In this document: piece after piece, positions 1-12,356 of the stretch
Position numbering within the stretch: the stretch's first letter is position 1
How the letters are laid out: each line of letters begins with the position of its first letter
Assembly: GCA_905178155.1 (NCBI GenBank)
Contig: CAJINV010000002.1
Span: 372,376-436,375, forward strand
Direction of reading: 5' to 3'
DNA from: Amoebophrya sp. A120
Taxonomy: Eukaryota; Sar; Dinophyceae; Syndiniales; Amoebophryaceae
DNA: 64,000 bases
Translations under genes and position numbers: made by a program
Notes under the pieces: model-generated
Told to the model about the DNA's origin: nothing
Seen by the model: only the letters and a program-made list of their open reading frames with translations
Database searches by the model: none

Positions 1-159
1 ATTTTGTGCAATCAACTTCAACTTGGTGCAACACAACTTTCATTCCTCAAGGCTAAAGGCACATCTGCACTTACAAATTTCGTTTCTGATGCTAAAAAAG
101 TTTGATGTCATGCAAAGATTTGTACGTAAAGTACGACTACGATGCTTTTGCAAAGGATA
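1..159. mobile_element. Introner family A (left end cut off by window)
   Basis: The right terminus reads GCTTTTGCAAAGGATA, the family A end. The left terminus lies outside the window. It is the duplicate of the element at 1775-1979. Confidence 0.7.
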
Positions 160-3024
160 TGCTGCTTCAAAATTACGTCGCTCATGCTATCAAATGCGAA
201 TATATATGTCTGGATCTGGAAAGTTGTGATGCTAAAATGTGCCGGACGAAAACGCTTCCTCAGGATGCAGGAGAGCATGACAAGTTTGCAGAGCGCTTCC
301 TCACGACTCGCGGCGGCCCGCAGGAGAAAGTAGGTTTTTGTATGACACAAGAAGAGGCTGTGACTTTATATGTGGGTCATGCAGCAATACAGATCTCACA
401 GGACGACTGTAAGACCAGCACTACAAGTTCCACCAACTTTTCAGACCCAGATCGATATTTGCAACGCATACATGCCGGCATCCTTCAGCTTCATCATCTT
501 TAGCATCGAGGTCAAATGCTTCACATCCTGCTCAAAGCGTGCCGTGGGGTCGTCGTTCTTGCCCGTAGTTTCATCGGCGGGACCACGAGGAGAGGCGGCG
601 TTCTGTTCGTCTTCCGATCGGCGCTTCTCCTGTTGTACTTCTACTCGCGAGCCTTGACCACGTTCTATCCAAGGAAAAAAGTATTTACAGTTCCACAATC
701 GTTGTCAATTCAGCAACACAAATGTTTTCTGCATGGAAGAGAAAACTTGCAATGCAGAGATCATGATAAGGGAATAAAACACGTATGAAATGTTGAGTCT
801 TGAAAGCATTTTGTGCATGACAGAGCTTGTCTGTCTTGCTTGGCCTGCAACGCAATGTGTATTAACGGTAACACTTTTTTCTTTATTGCATACGTTCTTT
901 TTCTTCAGCAGTTCTGCTCGCATTAAGAACTGTTGCGTGCTGCTGACCACTATGCATTGGAAATATGTCTGGGTCTGGAAGATTCCGAGATTTGGCTGGT
1001 TGGTTGGATAGCGCCTGTCGCCGGTGCAGGTCCCGCCCTCCATCGATTGCGATCCGGAGTAGCCGGAACACAAGGCTCTAGTGGCGCAATCGAGATTTGT
1101 CATGCAATTTTTCCAAGCTCTGTCAAGTCTGGAATGCGGGGCCTAGCATGACAGGTTTTGCAGCCCCTTCGTGATGCCTATTCTGCATGAGAAATACCCT
1201 CTCAGAATGGCCAGAAGTGAGCACCTTTTGCCAGTCATGCAACACAGATCTTTGCATGATCCGCAGCTCGCATCACAAGTTCGGATCCTTCCAGACATCC
1301 AGGGATATTTGCATTTGATAACCACCTGCACGAGGACCTCCAATGCGGTCGAAAAGGTCCCAGTCAATCTGCTCAGACGGATTATGCTGTGTAAAAACGT
1401 CCCCAGCACCCCAGAGTTGTCATGCTACGCCGCAAGCCTACAATGTCTCTCATGCGCAGGAGCCCAATGAGAGCGATTTTTTTATGCTAGATGGGAGTTC
1501 TTTGTCATGCTAGAATCCGGATAAGATAAACCAAGAATTTGTCATGCGGCTGCACTAGCTATAACAGGACTTTTACACTACGAGCACAAAGAACTTGTCA
1601 TGCTCGATAGCCAAAAGTTGTGGATTTGTGTAGCAGATTCCCCATCTTGGCTGTTGGGTGGGGACGTTTTATTTAGTCGGGATACGGATCTGCCGCAAAT
1701 CTGGTGTGTAAGGCTCTCAGCACCTCGTATTTGTCCATGCCCTTGCTCCACAACAATTGGGACTTCACGTGCAATATGCACTGCAAAAGCTGATGTATCT
1801 ACTTCGCATTCGTACAATAAATTTTGTGCAATCAACTTCAACACGGTGCAACACAACTTTCATTCCTCAAGGCTAAAGGCACATCTGCACTTACAAATTT
1901 CGTTTCTGATGCTAAAAAAGTTTGATGTCATGCAAAGATTTGTACGTAAAGTACGACTACGATGCTTTTGCAAAGGATATGCTGCTTCAAAATTACGTCG
2001 CTCATGCTATCAAATGCGAATATATATGTCTGGATCTGGAAAGTTGTGATGCTAAAATGTGCATGTCGAAAACAAAAACGCTTGCTCATGCAGAAGAGCA
2101 TGACAAGTTTGCAGAGCGCTTCCTCACGACTCGCGCTCCGAAAGAGAAATAAATGCGTTCTTGTATGACGCGAAAGGCTGCGACTTTATTTGAATTTGTG
2201 GGTCATGCAATACAGATCTCCTTCTCACAGCAATTATGTAAGACCAGCATCACAAGTTCCAACTTTATTCCAGACCCAGATCGATATTTGCAATGCATAG
2301 ATGCTGGCATCCTTCAGCTTCGTCATCTTGAGCATCGAGAGCAAATGCTTCACATCCTGCTCAAAGCGCGCCGTGGGGTCGTCGTCGTTCCCTCCCGTTT
2401 GTTATTGTGAGGAAATCTACCTCCTCCCCATATACCAAAGCGGGATACTTCTGAAAATTTGTAATGCTGATCTGAGGCCACAGATGATCGCCTCTGTATT
2501 GCAAGAAGGCAAAGCCAAAAGCCTGGCCGCGCTCTGCGGGTCGTTTAGAATGCTGTATGGCCTACGGAAGATATTCCTGCCCTGCTAGGCGCCTACACCT
2601 CCAAAACGCCCCCACTCCGGCTCTGTAGCTGTCTGCAGTCCTCTACTGCAAGACAAATCCGATTTGTGTACACAAATCCCGCATCACATATTTCCATTCC
2701 GATATGGGGAGGGGGCATTTTTCATTTTGATATTTGTTCTGTGGGACCACGACGATCAGGTAGTTTTGCCGCAGTAGAAGTCGCCGTCTTGCTCTTCCCA
2801 GGAGTCGCGGGGCCCCCGCCGCTTTGTCCACTGCGAAGTTCGGACCTCCGCGCGGCAACACTTGTTGATACGGCCGCCAGGGTCGCTGTACATAAGCAAA
2901 CGTAGTAGAGTTTGTTCATCCTGGCATTTAGTACAGCAGCAGCCCGAGGAGGAACAGGCGTCGGTGGATCAGATGAATTAGAAGCCACGCGGCGCAGCTT
3001 ATGTTGCTTGTTCTGCTTCAACAT
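1..3024 (-). CDS. Unknown secreted/membrane protein with internal tandem duplication (3' part off the window)
   Basis: I do not recognise the family. Exons on the minus strand are about 2733-3024, 2300-2402, 1980-2007, 1676-1774, 1321-1382, 893-950, 471-665 and 160-187, then the gene runs off the left edge. Joining them after removing eight introners gives one open frame. The first exon has two possible starts: Met at 3024, or Met at 2919, which begins MNKLYYVCLCTATLAAVSTS, a good signal peptide or anchor. The body contains helical, charged sequence (DPTARFEQDVKHL, SDVILKQH, SQLLWSKGMDKYEVLRALHT). The DPTARFEQDVKHL and SDVILKQH exons occur twice, 1820 bp apart, so the protein has an internal repeat of roughly 140 residues. 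The frame is well supported; the function is unknown. Confidence 0.7.
188..470. mobile_element. Introner family B
   Basis: Begins TATCAAATGC and ends GCAACGCATA, with the family B inner stem (TCTGGATCTGG against CAGACCCAGA). It is flanked by exact 5-bp direct repeats CATGC. Removal joins the exons encoding KLKDAGM and SDVILKQH. Confidence 0.85.
666..892. mobile_element. Introner family F
   Basis: Ends TATCCAAGGAAAAAAG and CTTTATTGCATA; the inverted stems end in a TTACAG/GGTAAC-type block. Flanking repeat CGTTC is exact. Removal joins EEKER to GQGSRVEVQQ. Confidence 0.85.
951..1320. mobile_element. Introner family B with a nested 105-bp insertion
   Basis: Ends TATGCATTGG and GCATTTGATA with the GTCTGGGTCTGGAAG stem; flanking repeat ACCAC is exact. 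It is about 100 bp longer than other family B copies because of an internal insertion bounded by CGAGATTT at 986-993 and 1091-1098. Confidence 0.85.
1383..1675. mobile_element. Introner family C
   Basis: Starts TATGCTGTGTAAAAACG and ends in GACGTTTTATTTA, with GTCCCC..GGGGAC stems. The flanks CCGTC/CCGAC fit a decayed 5-bp repeat. Removal joins the exon ending AADPYP to SEQIDWDLFDR. Confidence 0.75.
1775..1979. mobile_element. Introner family A
   Basis: Begins TATGCACTGCAAAAG and ends GCTTTTGCAAAGGATA. The target repeat is weak. Removal joins SDVILKQH to a frame reading VKSQLLWSKGMDKYEV. Confidence 0.75.
2008..2299. mobile_element. Introner family B (duplicate of the copy at 188)
   Basis: Same left part as the element at 188-470, 1820 bases away. 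It ends GCAATGCATA; flanks CATGC/GATGC differ at one base. Confidence 0.85.
2403..2732. mobile_element. Introner family K
   Basis: Starts TATTGTGAGG, ends CATTTTTCATTTTGATA, with stems CCTCCTCCCCATAT and ATATGGGGAGGGGG. Flanking repeat TTTGT is exact. Removal joins PDRRGPTEQ to TGGNDDDPTARFEQD. Confidence 0.85.
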
Positions 3025-5425
3025 TTTCGTCCACAGATGTGCAGTTTAAATCTGATTCACAATCTATAAAAAAAATTTTCAAAATATTTATCCTAAGTAA
3101 TGTCGTGCAATGTATCCTACACAGTACAAATTTTCTAATATAAGTATTTTTTCTATATATCGGAAATGGAAATAAAGCAATTCATATTCAGTGTTGTCGC
3201 TTGGAGTAGTTGTTCTTCTTGTGAAGGGTGTAGAAGCTGCCAATACTAGCGAACGAGCAGTTCTTCTTGTCGAGTTTATAATACAAAAGCGGTCAGAATA
3301 AATGCTAAAGAATAAAGTAGGTTGTTCTCATGTTCAGTTCAGGAGTAAATCAAAATAGGAAATACGATAGTGTCGTCAATTCGATGTTCTTCCAAAGTCT
3401 TGTACAGCTACGTGTAGTGCGCTCATCAGATGATGATCTGAAGGTGAAACCAAGTGAAAGTGCAACCTTTTTTCACAAATCACGGCCTCGTGACATTATA
3501 GATACATAGACCACGAGTGGAGCCGGTGCTGACAAAGTGTCAGCCTGATCTCATTGCTGACCTGATCACGATCTTGCTGAGGCACATCCCCTTGCACTTG
3601 CTGAGAAGATAAAGATCGCCTTGAAGTTTATTCTGTCGCGACTGCTCTTGTCGCCGTGCAGATCGCCTTTTCTTGCCGCAGCAAGGGCTTGATGGCAATA
3701 AATTGCCGAAAAACACTGAAATAAAGCTAGACCCTTTCCTTCACTTCATCTGGTGGAAATAGCATTTGCGTTGGCCGTCGTCCTGACTATGGGACCTTGC
3801 CCTGCTTCGGATCTCAGTAGAATACTTAGATTTTTGTCCGGTAAGACGGACGCAACACTCTTATGATCTACGGCTACAAATACGTAGTACTTACAATATC
3901 GGACAATAGTACAACTTTGACAATACCAAAATCTCGGTCTGATCGTCGCGAAAAAATCCAGCTCCAACACGATGCGTCGGATACTTTTTTCCGAGTCTAC
4001 CAATGAGTTGCGGTGCTTGATCTTCCTTGGAGCATCTTCACACGTCACACGACATGAGTCAACAAGCAAAACGAACACGGTCGCGTCGTACGGTGACGGT
4101 AGTGGTTCACCACTAGCGCCGTTTGGGACATGCTTGGCATGAACCACTTACAACGACAGCAGTTTGCGTTCCAGTAATTGTGTTGAGAGCAAATAAGCAA
4201 CTCAGCCACCGCAATGTCAAGAATTGAATGGGCAGTTCTTGCAGAAGTTGTACTTCACATCATTTTCGTCTTCTCCCTGAAGAAATAAGCAGAGCCACCT
4301 TTCTACTGATTGTAGTTCCTACAACAGGACCACGACGCCATTTCTTTCTACGGCGGGCGTTCTCGTCTTTCAGAGGGCAAAGCAATGCAGCTTTGTTTTC
4401 CTTTTCTCGTTATTTGCTCGTCGGTCTACTTCCTTCGATAGCCGACGATTTCTTGTCCGTAGAAGTCTGCTTTTCATATAGAAGACGCAGTTTGACGTTC
4501 CCCACACACAATCGAATCAGTACTGTGCTGGCTCAGCTTATTTACCTAAAATTATACACTGAAAATAATCTTCGTGTAAAGAATCATCCAGCACTAGAAT
4601 TATACAACATCTTCGCACTTCTAAAAGTATTCTAGCATGCAGGCCGCTGCTGCTAAAATGAAATCCAAAAGTATCTTTCTAGAAATACTTGGTCACCGTG
4701 TCTCGAAAAAGAAAAACCCCAAAAAAAAAAGCGCTTCGCTCACGTTGTATGATCTTACATGTTGATGTCGTGCGAGGAAAAATTTCTCTAGTTTAGTAAG
4801 CGCCGCCTCCTCCTAAACGCCTTTATATTGAATTCCAAGGGATTTTTCTGTGTGGTATGGTCTTGCTCTTTCTTAATCTTATCTTGGTCTTGCAACGCCA
4901 ACGTATAAAAACTGCACATACCATACGTACCTTGGCGGGTCTACTTCTGTAGCGTCTTTCTGAAATCATTACTACACGGCAATGTAACAACTCCCGCACC
5001 ACGCGCCGACCAAGAACCAGTTGAAAAAAACAAAATCTCGCCACGACCGGTTTAAAATGAAAAAATAGCATATTATACAGCAATAGTGTACAACAACTAG
5101 CTGCTCCGCTTGGAGCCGAGTGCACTTCTACATGTTTGTCCTATTTCTAATGCATGCATGTGCATGTGATATCATATTCATATATCCATAAAGCGCGGCA
5201 CCTTACCACGACAATGCTCCTTCGGGGAAAAATTTTTGCTATGCAAATAGCTTTCTGGTGTTCTTCATGCTATACGTTTTAATTGTGTTGCAGGATCAGA
5301 ATGGTATAAAGCGTTCTATCTTCATCTTCGTTCCCATAGTACGTTGACCAAAGTTTTCTTCGTTGACCAAAGTTTGTTCGTTTCGGCGCGAGTTGTGCCT
5401 CCTTGTGGATTCTGCTTCTACAACT
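3025..5425. other. Intergenic; nothing supported
   Basis: AT-rich sequence between two head-to-tail minus-strand genes. Open frames of 100-135 codons occur on both strands (for example 3746-4147 and 4228-4635), but composition and lack of conserved features give no reason to call them genes. No introner termini were seen. Confidence 0.5.
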
Positions 5426-7923
5426 TCACACCTCCGGCAGGGGGCCTGACGGCCCGTTATTTCCTCCAGGGCCATCGTTCCCTCCATCACGTCGTCGCTG
5501 CTGCTGTTGATGTTGTATGCGCTGCAAATATAATATCTGGGTGCAGTCTGGAAAATTGCAACTGCTAAAAATGCTGCCTTTGGGTTCTAAAAAGTTCTGT
5601 ATTGCGTGAGCAGCAAGAGGAATCCAATTTTCGCTACGCGGAGGTGGCATTTCTCCTGCGAATTTTTAGGCACTTTGAAAAAAAAGGTCCTCAAAGTAGA
5701 ATCTGTGATGCTAAACCACACATCACAGATGATCTCCTCGTAGCTGAAGCAAGACGTGCATTTGACAGACGTTGCGCGACTTGTTTTCCAGACCTCCCAG
5801 ATCGATTAATTTGCATTTGATATGTTCTTCGTATGCTTGCGTCATTGCGTCATGGTCCAGTCGTGCGTGGTTTTGCGTGTTCCACCGCAGCAACCTTTGC
5901 AAATTCAAATACATGTATTGAAGGACTTGCCCGCCCCTTCCCTGTCTGTGGCCCGCCCGCCCGTGACGACCCAGCGCGTCGTCGAGCCAGCCGTAGAGGA
6001 TGTTCAGAGGCTCTCGGTGCTCTTCTTGCAGTTCCGGGAAACGACCGAGGGCTGTTACATCACCTTCCTGCGTTAAATTACATCCGACCCATATCCTGAG
6101 TAAAAACGTACCCACACCAGAGTCAGGATGGGGATTTTGCAACACAAACCTAGGAGTTTTGTGCGTCACGCATGACAAGTTGCGCTCTGCAGTGTAGTGC
6201 AGGTTAGCATGTGCAGCCGCATCACAGATCCATCTGCTCATCCTGTTCACAGCATCACAAATTCCAAAACACGATTGGAAATGGCTCTCATGGGGTTGCG
6301 CGTTACAAGTCTTCCTGTCTTTGCAAATCTGCATTACAACTCTGGTGTGGGTACGTTTTTACTCAGGATAAGCCAATAGGAGTTGTGATTGGGGAAGTAG
6401 TGAATGTAGGCTTGCCAGAGGGCTTCGTCGGTGCGAAAAGTTTCGTACAACACCTCCTGTATAGCATCGTCCGTCACGATAAAATCCGGCATGGGGGCGC
6501 CGACCGAGACAAAAGCGCCGCCGCCAACCTCAACATCTGCGCCACTGGGTCCTTCTGCCAACGGCCCCATGGAAGTAGAACTACCTGGAAGTTGTAGGCC
6601 TTGCTCTTGGCCCGGTCGGCATCCCAGTCCATCTCGCCATTTTGCGTTGCGATCGCGGTGGAGTCCTGGTATGATCATAGGCGTGGACGGATCTCGGACG
6701 TCGTTCCTCACCAACCTCTTTCTCGCTTGTCCGGTAGTTGTATCCTCGCCAGGGCTTCCAGGCGATCCCGGGGCCGGCCGGGTGGAGGTCGTGGTGGTGT
6801 TTTCTGGATGAAGAAAACTACTGTGAAATGGACGCCCTCCGGGGAAGTTATTTACCAGCGCGGCCCCGGAAGAAGATGAGGAAGAAAAGGACGAAGTTAT
6901 TATAGTGAAAAATGCTCCCACCCCGGAATTTGCAGAAGTTTGTCATGCAAATTTTCCAAATGAAAGCTTTTTGTCTTGCATAAAAGAATTGCGAGCGTTT
7001 CTGATGCAGAATCTGGGTGCGCAAGGTGCCTTGTGCATAACAGATCCGGCTGCTGTTGGGCTACTTCGCAACACAAATTTGACCTATTCAGAATGGAAAA
7101 TTTGTGATGCTGAGATATGCACGACGGGGAGTGTTTCTGTTGGAAAGGTTTGCAATACAGATGCTGCCAAGCTGGGGGTGGGGGCATTTTTCATTGTAAT
7201 AGAACTACCGGCTCCTGCGGGCATCATGTGCCAAGGGGTGGTGGATGAGGACGCTGCGCCGGAACTGGAGGAGGAAGAACCTGGACCACCTGCCCAGGAT
7301 GAGGAGCTCCTGCCGAAAAAATTCATCATGCCTGGAGGACCATGTTCTTGCGAGGAACTACTAGAAGAGGCCGCCGCGGGTCCTGAAGAAGCTCCTGCAC
7401 CAGCCCCAACAGCAGCACCGAATGATGATCCGCGGGGACCAAGTTGCGCCAAAGCTTCCTGCTGCTCTTCACGGTCAGCAGGCTGCGCCGCGACGCCCAA
7501 CATCGGAGCATCTTGATCTTGCTGGCCCCCTTGCTGTTGTTGCGCTGCGGCCGCTGCAGCAGCCTGCCAATCAGCGAAGTCTCCCCAATCGTCGTCAGTC
7601 CCGCTGGGAATGAAAAATTGGACCGGTGGCTGGTGCTGGATTGCCATTGCCGCGCCGTTTTCATCGTCGTCCCCTTGGTCGTTGTGTAGCTGGTTTATTG
7701 CCCCCTGCTCCTGGCCGTTGTTGTTTCCAGAATTGTAGTTGCGACGATTACTTCCTACGCGGCCGCGATTGGTGGAGGCTCCACGACCGCCTCCTCTGCC
7801 TACTCCGGACTGCAGCTGCAAGGCGTGGGAAACGTTGACTGCTCCCAGGAAGAAGGAACAATACCCTGCCGCGAAAAGGAACAGATTGCTCGCGAGATGT
7901 TGAGAACCCATTTTCAATTTCAT
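5426..7923 (-). CDS. Secreted low-complexity protein, unknown function
   Basis: Four exons (7202-7923, 6371-6897, 5823-6091, 5426-5515) join in one frame after three introners are removed, giving about 535 residues. The N-terminus has a clear hydrophobic signal (NLFLFAAGYCSFFLGA) with starts at Met1 (7923) or Met5 (7911). It is followed by an Arg-Gly-rich patch, Gln/Ala and Ser runs, then a more ordered, acidic part (DFIVTDDAIQEVLYETF, QEEHREPLNILYGWLDDALG) and a Gln/Arg/Gly C-terminal tail ending PSGPLPEV. I recognise no family. A secreted or surface protein of a parasite would fit, but this is inference. The exon structure is the stronger claim. Confidence 0.75.
5516..5822. mobile_element. 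Introner family B (variant)
   Basis: Starts TATGCGCTGCAAATATAA and ends TTTGCATTTGATA, with TCTGGGTGCAGTCTGG against CCAGACCTCCCAGA. Flanks TGTTG/TGTTC. Removal joins QAYEE to QHQQQQRRRDGG. Confidence 0.8.
6092..6370. mobile_element. Introner family C
   Basis: Starts TATCCTGAGTAAAAACGTAC and ends with its inverse; TIR of more than 30 bp. Flanks ACCCA/AGCCA. Removal joins YFPNHNSYW to VGCNLTQEGD. Confidence 0.9.
6898..7201. mobile_element. Introner family D
   Basis: Starts TATTATAGTGAAAAATGC, ends CATTTTTCATTGTAATA, with CCCACCCC/GGGGTGGGGG stems. Flanks GAAGT/GAACT. It carries TTTGTCATGC and TTTGTGATGC. Removal joins AGAGSS to FSSSSSSGAA. Confidence 0.9.
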
Positions 7924-10655
7924 CTCAGTTCGATTTCTCTACTCTGTCCTTCTTTTGAATCAAAATCGACACGAGTACTATATCAAGTGGCACTTTCGGT
8001 TTCGGTTTCGCTGGGTATACAACGATATAGAGACGAGAAGTCAGTATAAAGCGTTCTAAGTGCAAAAACGGTTCTTAGTTTTATTTTTGATCGGAAAGAA
8101 TAAAATAAATCGCGAAAAATAAAGAGAATGAAGGCGTTTTTTGGTATGCACGAGTGATAGATTCTAGTTGTACACGTCGTTCTCAAAAATACTAAAGCGG
8201 ATAGTTCATTTAAGATCAGTGGTAGAAAAATTGAGGAAAGTTGTAGTGATGCGTTTGATACTGGTAAAAAGGCTGGAGGTTTTATTTGTTGTTGATGTGC
8301 AATGACGAGGAGGAGGAACTCGCGCAGTTTTTTTTTCCACTGAAGAAATAAAGAAGTGTCACAAAGCTTCCTCTACGACCATCGTTGCAAGGTTGCCAAT
8401 GTTGAATCTCAGCAGGACCGGAGCCGGTTTCTTTTTCTTTCTGTGATTTTTGAAGAAGATCCCGGGCACGGACGCGAAAATTAGAAGCGCGCCACATGGA
8501 CATGATCAACCCATGCTTCATTACCATGACAGGATCGTCACAATTTGCACCATTTGATCTTGATCAAGACCTGCCTGCGCGAGGAGGTGGCGGATCTGAA
8601 CGTAATTTTCCTTCGTGTTCTTTCTCAGTTTGTACGACCGACGTCGAGTTGACGAGAGGGATCACGGCTTTTTGTGGAAAATTGGAAGCTGCACCATTTC
8701 GACGTGCCTTGATGTTGCGACCTTAGTATAATTTTTAAATACAGAAATTTATTGACAGAGAGGAGACGCGAGTCTGTCTCCGAGCCAAGGAGAACACGTT
8801 TTTTCTAAAAGCTCCTGTGGTGCGCCCGGGCAACTACAGGCTACAAGGTTTAGAAGCCCTCGCCCCTCTCGAGCTCTCTCGCCACCGTACTTTGGATATG
8901 ACAAACGAAGCAAAATTGTACAGCTCGGCTACATGATGTTCATCAGTTTCTACACAAACCCGGCGGTGCCTATAGCGCCTTGTGCTGTTCTACTCCTGTG
9001 GGGCTGCTTCTTCACGGAACCACTGTCCCGGAGGTGGAAGTACTTGCCCGTACTGGTACAGCTACAGGCACAGCTCCGAGTCGTGCTCATAAGTAGAGAA
9101 AAATAAAACGGAACATTTTTCATGCACTCTATCTTGTTACTAGTACTTACAGTAGTGCGCCTTCTTGAAAATTCTGGCGTAGACCGTATTTTTACCACAT
9201 TCCTACATCTAAACCGAAAGCTACATGGCCGGCATCGCCATAGAAGCTTTCGCTTCTTGCGCTCTTCGTCACAATACTTTGCGAGAAACGAATCAAAATT
9301 GTACGGCTCAGCTATAATTTATTGCTCATCAGTTTCATTCTGTTATACACGAGTTCGGCTGTGCCGTGGTGTTTCGTGTCCTGGTCCTGTCGTAGGAAAG
9401 ATTCACGGAACCAGTGTGTGTCCCCACACCGAAGGTACCACGATAATTATGCCCTTACTTATAAATATATTTGCTAAAAATCCGATCAAATGTCTTCGAT
9501 GAACGCGATCAAACTACTACGGCCGTGCGCATTCGTACTTCTAGTACCTAGGTCGATCATATCTTCGCACTCATAGACATCCACAGCCTCGGCCTATCGC
9601 TGTTCTTTTCACATAAAAAGTATTCATATCATCTTGTTTACACGTGGTTCTGCTGCAATCGCAGTAAATTCAGTTTCGCCTTTAACTTTATTTCGCTGGT
9701 TGCTTTCTTGGCTGTCTGAAGCAAAGCTAGCAAGGCAAACGGCGGCCTCAATATTTTTTCAAAAAAACTAGTTCCTGCAAGGACACACATATCATTTTCG
9801 CTGCGCTACTATGTGATCAATGAATGTCAATTAAGTATCCCCCGGCTCTTCCTATGCTCGTATTCGTATCCGACTGAAAGCACTTCCATACGACAGCTGC
9901 CCCATCAAAGAGAGGGTACAAAAACCACACGGCTACTTACTCCATCCATGCAGCACACTTACTGGCCCATCTACTAATGCACCTTGCTATCGCGCTCCTG
10001 CCACAAATTCTCATTTTGGCAAGAAGAAAAAGTCAAAAAGCGAAATGTTTGCTCGAAGCTGCAACGTCGAGAGCTGTCTTTTCATTTGAGGTCGCGACGC
10101 TGTGCCCGACGTACAGAACCGCTTTTGAGCAGCTGCCGGTTTGCAGAAGTAGCAGAGTGTAAAAATATCTGCAGCACTATTACCTTCTCATGGCAGCACG
10201 CTGTCGTGACAGGAAGTGGTGTCGAATCGATAGTCGAGCCACTCACGCTCCTCCTAGCCTGGCACGTCGAATTTGCGGTATAATCGAGGCCAAGTAATTC
10301 TGCGCAGGCTTCTTGAACAAGCTATATATCACACAGAGCCACCACGGTGGCGCTAATGCTTCTGGCTCATGCTCGTGCAGCATCAAACCTGCATGACAAA
10401 CTTCGTTTTTTTCAGAGCCACAGCCAGCAGTGTTTGCGCTTCCACTCCATGTTATTCATTTGCAAACTGCAGGCAACCACATGTCTTTATGCTTTTGCCA
10501 GTGCTAGAGGTAGACTCTGTAGTTGCGCCAACGACTCTCGTCGCAGAGGCAGAGATGCGGTCATGGCAAAACATACACATCTTCAGTTTCAGAGAAATAT
10601 ATATATAGCTATGTTGACGCAAGTTCGTTGTAGAAAAGACATACAACTGCAGCCC
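7924..10655. other. Intergenic; no gene supported
   Basis: No convincing coding frame or introner pair on either strand. Short open frames (for example 9122-9502 plus) lack recognisable features. The 5' flank and promoter of the secreted-protein gene should lie just right of 7923; I cannot point to a motif. Confidence 0.45.
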
Positions 10656-11200
10656 AGTTACATTGCAACCACTACGCAGCGGCCCTCCATGATCTGTATC
10701 AAAAGGAAAAATCCCTCCTCTCCATATCAAAACAAAATTTCTGGTGCTGGATTTGTATACACAAGGCAAATTTGTGCTGCAGTAGAGGAGTGCAGGCCCA
10801 CATCAAGCCGGAGCGGGGGAGGTTTTGGCCTAGGCGCTCGGCATGACCAAAGTCCATGCTGTAGGCCCAGCAGCATCTTCACAAACCGTCGGCATAATGC
10901 GGGGGGCCTTCTGGGTTTGCCTTCTTGCAAGACAGACACGATTTGCGACCACAAATCAGCATCACAAATTTCCGGCGAAAAGATACCTTTTCGGTATCGG
11001 GAGGGGGAATTTTTCCTATAATATAATCTGCCGCGTCAATTCATTGTTCACCTTGCTACCCAGAATTTCCTTGGCCTCGGATAAGGGCTCTCGCCGCGAA
11101 AAGTTCATTCGCTCTCTGTACCTCCGCAAGCGCTTCCGGCGGCGGGCCACGAGCGAGTGCTGCGAGCACGTCCTCTGCCGTCGGGCAGATGTGAAAATAA
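10656..11200 (-). CDS. Possible coding fragment interrupted by an introner
   Basis: After removal of the element at 10697-11025, the minus strand reads a charged helical frame: NFSRREPLSEAKEIL, then KVNNELTRQIMEGR across the junction, ending in a stop near 10656. A second open frame upstream starts at a Met near 11202 and reads TAEDVLAALARG, so an intron or frame change may lie between them. The product is not recognised. It may be a gene relic; the exact 5-bp repeat at the element suggests the host sequence was intact when it was hit. Confidence 0.35.
10697..11025. mobile_element. Introner family K
   Basis: Starts TATCAAAAGGAAAAATCCCT and ends GGAATTTTTCCTATAATATA; stems CCTCTCCATATC and GGTATCGGGAGG. 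Flanking repeat ATCTG is exact on both sides. Confidence 0.8.
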
Positions 11201-11678
11201 AGCATGCTTCTGCACTGAGCGCCGCAACCCTAACCCGCGACAGCGATTAGTACTTTTCGTGCTCATCCCCGACCACGATCCTTAGGCCTGAAGCCCCACT
11301 AAAACATCGCTAGCCTTTGGGGCCAAATGCAAATCATCCTACCACGGTGCTACCTTTCCGTTCCTGTACAGGATGCGCACACAGGTTCTTCTTGTCAACG
11401 GATCTTACCGCACATTATGTGTGTTCCAGTTAATAAGAAGGCATGCCCCTAGGGCGGTAAAGAAATTCGCCCTGACAATGCGGAAAGCAGATGAAAGGAC
11501 AAAAGGGGCGACAGCACTGCCTCCCGGCATTGTCGCTGTCATATAATTGTAGCTTCGCAAACATCTCACAAAAGAATGCGCCGCGCAATACTTTTTGTGC
11601 AGCAGCAGCTGCAGAGGGCATGGGCATGCTTTTCTGATGTCGTACAGTCGTGCAGCTGTATATTCGCGTCCTGGCCCT

Positions 11679-11931
11679 TATGGGGTTTTCAGCCGTTACA
11701 CTCCCAAGTGCTACATGATGCGCCAGGCAAAATTTCCAGAAGCCGCCACACGATCAACCTACTTCGCGTCACAAATACCCGAAGGGCCAAACAACATGGA
11801 AACCTGTGGCAAGTTTTTGGTGCGACAGCTGCATGAAGCCCCTCCCATTTCGGCTTTGGCTTTTGCATTTGCTGTTCTTGCGTCACAAATTCATGTAAGC
11901 AGCTGAGAATGTAACGTTTGAGAAGCCCATA
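11679..11931. mobile_element. Introner family L, degraded
   Basis: Starts TATGGGGTTTTCAGCCGTTA and ends GTAACGTTTGAGAAGCCCATA. No clear target repeat. No exon recognised around it. Confidence 0.6.
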
Positions 11932-12121
11932 CTACACGACGATCGAAGAGCGCGCTCAGGTTCTTCCACATGGGTGCCAGAATATCCAATGCGACTTGTG
12001 TATTGTTTTTTGGATACTTATGTTGGTCGCCCTCGTCACAGGGTGGCGCAGAGATTTCTTCACATGTTCATAGTTATATAGGTGTAGCAGTAGGTCTCAG
12101 CCACTGCGACTGTCATCCATG

Positions 12122-12356
12122 TATGGCGTTCTCAAACGTTACATTCTGAACTGTTACATGATTTGTCATGCAGAATTGCCTTCAGAATCTACACCATCAA
12201 GCTGCTTCGCATGACAAATTCTCAGAGGGCCAAGCAGGACGATAATCGGCGCCAGATGTGTCATGCAAGACGCGCAAGATCTCTCCTATCACTTGTGCCA
12301 TTCTTCCATCACAAATTCACGTAACACTTGAGAATGTAACAGTTGAAAACGCCATA
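12122..12356. mobile_element. Introner family L
   Basis: Starts TATGGCGTTCTCAAACGTTA, ends GTTGAAAACGCCATA; flanking repeat CCATG is exact. Contains TTTGTCATGC and the inverse GCATGACAAA. It sits in apparently non-coding sequence. Confidence 0.85.

Larger units (their letters stand above)
1..2395. repeat. 1.82-kb tandem duplication inside the gene
   Basis: Positions 1 to about 575 match 1821 to about 2395 at an offset of 1820 bases, nearly identical at first and more divergent to the right. The repeat carries two exons and the family A and B introners between them, so both introners were inserted before the duplication. Confidence 0.85.

Noticed and set aside
4228..4635. 135-codon plus-strand frame as a gene
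   Set aside because: No domain, no codon pattern and no neighbour support; likely chance.
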